NCBI RefSeq assembly: GCF_002387895.1
Contig: NZ_DGLI01000023.1
Span: forward strand, 114,822 to 178,821
Origin: Clostridium sp. UBA4548
Lineage (GTDB): Bacteria; Bacillota; Clostridia; Clostridiales; Clostridiaceae
DNA length: 64,000 nt
Direction of reading: 5' to 3'
The position numbers and the translations under genes were made by a program. The notes below the pieces were generated by a model. It did no database searches. It was given only the letters and a program-made list of their open reading frames with translations, and was not told where the DNA came from. Positions 60,915-64,000 of this stretch are shown one piece after another; within the stretch, counting starts at the first letter, position 1; every line of letters begins with the position of its first letter.

Positions 60915-63413
60915 TTAGATAAATAAATTCACATTTGAATCCTCAGCTTCACCTAAATAATAACCAACTCCACCTTCTTTAACTCCATCAATTAGTTCTT
61001 CTTTCTTTATTCCCATAACATCCATTGACATTGAGCAAGCAACTACTTCCACACCATTTTTCATTGCTTGTTCTATTAAGTCTTCTAAGGATGATATGTT
61101 TTTATTTTTCATAACTCCTCTTATAAGCTTGCTACCCATACCCATCATATGCATATTAGAGAGCTTAAGCTTTTTGCTTCCCCTTGGCATCATCATACCA
61201 AAAGCTGTTTCAATAAAATTCTTTTTAACTGAAATCTTTTCATGCTTTCTTAAGATATTTAGACCCCAGAAGGTAAAGAACATAGTAACTTTTTTACCCA
61301 TAGAAGCTGCCCCATTAGCTATAATAAAGGATGCAATTGCTTTATCTAAATCTCCACTGAACACTACCATAGTTTTATTATCTCTTGGCTCATAAGTTAC
61401 TGCAGTAGTCTTGCACGCTTCTGTAATTCTTTGGCTAGTTCCCTTTTTTATCATAGCCGTAGAAATACCTTTATCTCTTTTAATATCTACCAACTCATTA
61501 TTTGTTCTTTTACACCAAGCTTTAATATCCTCATAAAAACCTGGATCAGAGGCCTTAACTTCTAGTAGATCTCCTAAAGCTATTTCATTAACACTATCTC
61601 TAACTTTCATTAGTGGTCCCGGACAACTTAACCCACAAGCATCTAATGTAATGATTTTTGATATAGTTGGTTCTGCTTTGCTTATGGAGCTACCTTGATT
61701 ACCACTTTCCTCACCACTTGTTTTTCCTTCGAAGCCTGCTTTTCCTTCATTTTTATAATTATTAAAACCTTTTGGTGAAAACTTTTCAATCATGTAGCTC
61801 TTATAACCACCTGTAACATTTTTTACTTTAAATCCATGATTTTTCATCATTCTTTCAGCCACATATCCTCTAAGTCCTACAGCACAATAAATCCAATATT
61901 CCTTATTCTTATCAAGAGTATCTAGCTTAGTTCTAAGTTGATTAACGCTTATATTTATAGAACCCGAAATTTTTCCTACCTCTACTTCAAGAGGTTCTCT
62001 TACATCTAATAACACTACATTTTCTTTATCACGGCCATCAATATCTCTAGGTAATACAACTTCACTCTTACCAGTTAATATATCATCAGCGATATATCCC
62101 AAAAAGTTTACAGGATCCTTTGCTGAAGAAAATGGTGGAGCATAGCTTAACTCTAGTTCAGTTAAATCATAAATTGTTCCATTTAATCTCATTACTGTTG
62201 CAATTACATCTATTCGTTTTTCTACTCCACCATATCCAAGACCTTGTGCTCCTAAGATTTTGCCTTCATCATTAAAAATTAACTTAAGCGATATTGGAGT
62301 TGCACCTGGATAGTAGGATGCATGGTCATTTGGGTGAGCATAGATTACTCTATAGGGAACTCCTAACCTTTGAAGAGTTCTCTCATTGCTTCCAGTTCCT
62401 GCAGCAATAATGTCAAAAACTTTAATTACAGAGGTTCCCTGAGTTCCTTTGAAGGTAGATTTAATTCCAAATATATTATCTGATATTATTCGTCCTTGCT
62501 TATTTGCAGGTCCTGCTAGTGGTATCGCTGTTTGACCACCATTAACAAAATCTACTACTTCAACAGCATCACCACCTGCATAGATTCCTGGGACGTTTGT
62601 CTCCATATGCTCATTAGTAATTATATGTCCTCTTGGTCCAAACTCAAGGCCACTATCTTTTAAGAAATCTGTATCTGGCTTTACACCAATGGCAGATATT
62701 ACAATTTCACCAAAAACTTTTATTCCACTATTTAAAACTACATTTACTCCATGGTCTAGAGACTCAAATTTCTTAACTCCATCACTAAGCTTAAGTTTTA
62801 CTCCTCGTTCTTCTAATTCCTTCTCAGCAATAACCACCATATCGCTATCAAAAGGTGCCAATATGTGAGGTGCTGCTTCAACTAGTGTTACATCTATTCC
62901 TCTTTCTTTTAGGTTTTCTGCCATTTCAATACCAATATAACCCCCACCTATTACAACTGCCTGTTTAACCGATTTGTTGTCTACAACTGCCTTAATTTTA
63001 TCTGTATCAGGTATATTTCTAAGTGTATAAATTCTTTCATCATTAATACCTTCGATAGGTGGTATTATTGGTTTTGCTCCTGGAGCTAGTATTAAGTAGT
63101 CATAGGACTCTATATATTGTCCTCTTTCTTTTGAATTCACTGTTACAGTTTTGTTAATACTATCAACTTGTATAACTTCACTATTATTTCTTACATCTAT
63201 ATTAAAACGAGATTCCATTAATTCCTTTTTAGTTACAATTAATTTTTCTCTGTCCTTTATAACTTCTCCAATGTGATAAGGAAGTCCACAGTTAGCAAAG
63301 GAGATATATTCGCCTTTTTCAAACATGATAATTTCAGCTTCTTCATTTAATCTTCTTAATCTAGCAGCTGCAGAAGCACCTGTAGCAACACCACCAACAA
63401 CTAATACCTTCAT
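60915..63413 (-). CDS. CoA-disulfide reductase-rhodanese-TusA-DsrE fusion
   Basis: 832 residues with four sulfur-handling domains. Residues ~1-445 are a CoA/persulfide reductase-type flavoprotein (VVGGVATGASAAARLRR, redox cysteine in FANCGLPYHIG, VVIGGGYIGIEMAENL). ~450-545 is rhodanese (YCAVGLRGYVAE, catalytic C). ~585-660 is TusA (DACGLSCPGPLMKVRD). ~670-832 is DsrE/F-like (FSGDLDKAIASFIIANGAASMGKKVTMFFTFWGL). Domains would relay persulfide and reduce it. It is monocistronic near the asr operon. Such fusions are known in anaerobes; the substrate is inference. Confidence 0.93.
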   Translation of the reverse strand: MKVLVVGGVATGASAAARLRRLNEEAEIIMFEKGEYISFANCGLPYHIGEVIKDREKLIVTKKELMESRFNIDVRNNSEVIQVDSINKTVTVNSKERGQYIESYDYLILAPGAKPIIPPIEGINDERIYTLRNIPDTDKIKAVVDNKSVKQAVVIGGGYIGIEMAENLKERGIDVTLVEAAPHILAPFDSDMVVIAEKELEERGVKLKLSDGVKKFESLDHGVNVVLNSGIKVFGEIVISAIGVKPDTDFLKDSGLEFGPRGHIITNEHMETNVPGIYAGGDAVEVVDFVNGGQTAIPLAGPANKQGRIISDNIFGIKSTFKGTQGTSVIKVFDIIAAGTGSNERTLQRLGVPYRVIYAHPNDHASYYPGATPISLKLIFNDEGKILGAQGLGYGGVEKRIDVIATVMRLNGTIYDLTELELSYAPPFSSAKDPVNFLGYIADDILTGKSEVVLPRDIDGRDKENVVLLDVREPLEVEVGKISGSINISVNQLRTKLDTLDKNKEYWIYCAVGLRGYVAERMMKNHGFKVKNVTGGYKSYMIEKFSPKGFNNYKNEGKAGFEGKTSGEESGNQGSSISKAEPTISKIITLDACGLSCPGPLMKVRDSVNEIALGDLLEVKASDPGFYEDIKAWCKRTNNELVDIKRDKGISTAMIKKGTSQRITEACKTTAVTYEPRDNKTMVVFSGDLDKAIASFIIANGAASMGKKVTMFFTFWGLNILRKHEKISVKKNFIETAFGMMMPRGSKKLKLSNMHMMGMGSKLIRGVMKNKNISSLEDLIEQAMKNGVEVVACSMSMDVMGIKKEELIDGVKEGGVGYYLGEAEDSNVNLFI

Positions 63414-63557
63414 AATCGTTCCTCCATTTAATAATTATTATATTATAATATTACGTTATTTTCTCCATAAATTCAAGTTAAATTTTTAACTGAACTATTA
63501 ATTTATGTGATTTACTATTATTAACTTATATTATTTTACAAATTCTCTATGATTATA

Positions 63558-63875
63558 CTACTTAAAAAGAAATTCATACCATCTATTTATTTCAAACTCA
63601 AGTTCTTCAAAGTTGATAAATCTCCCCTGCCTGGATATCTCTTTCCCCTCAGCAAATAAAATTAAAGTAGGAACAGTAAAAACCATAAATTCTCCTGAAG
63701 CTTCTACCATGTCATCTATATAAATATGAATATATTTTATTTCGGAAAACCTTTTAATGATTTTTAATACTTTAGGTTCAACAACGTCACACACTGAACA
63801 TCCATGGGTTGATGCAAGAACTAAGGATAATTTGCTTTTTTCAATTAATTGTAATATTTCATCTAAACTTTTCAC
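63558..63875 (-). CDS. thioredoxin-like protein with CxxC motif
   Basis: 105 residues. SLVLASTHGCSVCDVVEPKVLKI holds the redox motif CSVC, and FMVFTVPTLILFAEGKEISRQGRF gives the cis-proline loop (TVPT), so it is a thioredoxin fold. The active-site pair SVC differs from the usual CGPC. GTG start after AAGGGAT. It is near the sulfur-redox genes; a disulfide reductase role is inference. Confidence 0.85.
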   Translation of the reverse strand: MKSLDEILQLIEKSKLSLVLASTHGCSVCDVVEPKVLKIIKRFSEIKYIHIYIDDMVEASGEFMVFTVPTLILFAEGKEISRQGRFINFEELEFEINRWYEFLFK

Positions 63876-64000
63876 TTTTCATCTATCCCTTCAAGTTATA
63901 TTAAATCTAACAAAAATAAGTATATGCTTTTGTTCTTCTAAAATAAATAAATAAATACGTTATATTTTTATTTATTTTGAATAACTGTACATTTATTTTG

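Noticed and set aside
1..64000. tRNA, rRNA and CRISPR arrays looked for throughout.
   Set aside because: None recognised by eye; a tRNAscan or CRISPR finder run would be decisive.

Overview
The window is low-GC chromosomal DNA of an anaerobic Firmicute, most likely a Clostridium sensu lato. The signs are strong AGGAGG ribosome binding sites, a T-box, c-di-AMP, NiCo and glycine riboswitches, an asrABC-type sulfite reductase next to an FNT hydrosulfide-type channel, and a GGGtGRT/NifU-like pair. I see no rRNA, tRNA or CRISPR array. The species cannot be named from the sequence alone.

Layout. 0-6.3 kb: thiI and its cysteine desulfurase, an HNH protein, a DUF218 protein, and a cadC-like ArsR repressor with a P1B-type ATPase whose signature motifs are altered. 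6.3-7.6 kb: small decayed region with a dead mini-gene, an orphan HsdS-like domain and a 25-residue hydrophobic peptide gene. 7.7-12.7 kb: AmmeMemoRadiSam pair, zinc ribbon protein, creatininase-like hydrolase, and a translationally coupled PIN-DUF2971 pair. 12.9-15.8 kb: CDF metal exporter behind a NiCo riboswitch with its own terminator, homoserine dehydrogenase, GNAT. 16-23.9 kb: a LysM-SleB cell wall hydrolase behind a c-di-AMP riboswitch, a lipoprotein, malic enzyme, EcsC-like protein, M15 peptidase and two GNATs. 24.3-29.7 kb: a decayed integrative element. A tyrosine recombinase abuts the 3' end of the GGGtGRT gene, and a 36-bp imperfect copy of that 3' end sits 5.4 kb away. Between them lie two alpha/beta hydrolases, a 68-bp IS3-like mini-element, a frameshifted replication gene and an ImmA-like remnant. 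29.6-31.4 kb: GGGtGRT and NifU-like pair. 31.8-35.2 kb: two TPR-type proteins. 35.4-37.6 kb: RNA ligase-like protein and an APC permease behind a glycine riboswitch. 38-40.6 kb: a peptidoglycan-binding protein and a DUF554 protein.

40.7-51.7 kb is one eight-gene purine operon, purL-E-C-F-M-N-H-D in transcription order. It covers PRPP to IMP except purB and the GAR transformylase alternative, and its promoter carries a pair of inverted PurBox-like sites. 52-56 kb: DUF3810 protein, a DAACS symporter behind a T-box (best read as threonine), and an M50 peptidase.

56-63.9 kb is a sulfur-redox block: FNT channel-asrA-asrB-asrC, a Crp/Fnr regulator, a four-domain CoA-disulfide reductase/rhodanese/TusA/DsrE fusion, and a thioredoxin-like protein. 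The asr promoter carries a perfect TGTGA-N6-TCACA site centred at -41.5 and a near-consensus Rex site over the -10. Together these suggest control of sulfite reduction and sulfide release by the neighbouring Crp/Fnr protein and by NADH/NAD state.

All functions are inferred by reading motifs; no database search was run.
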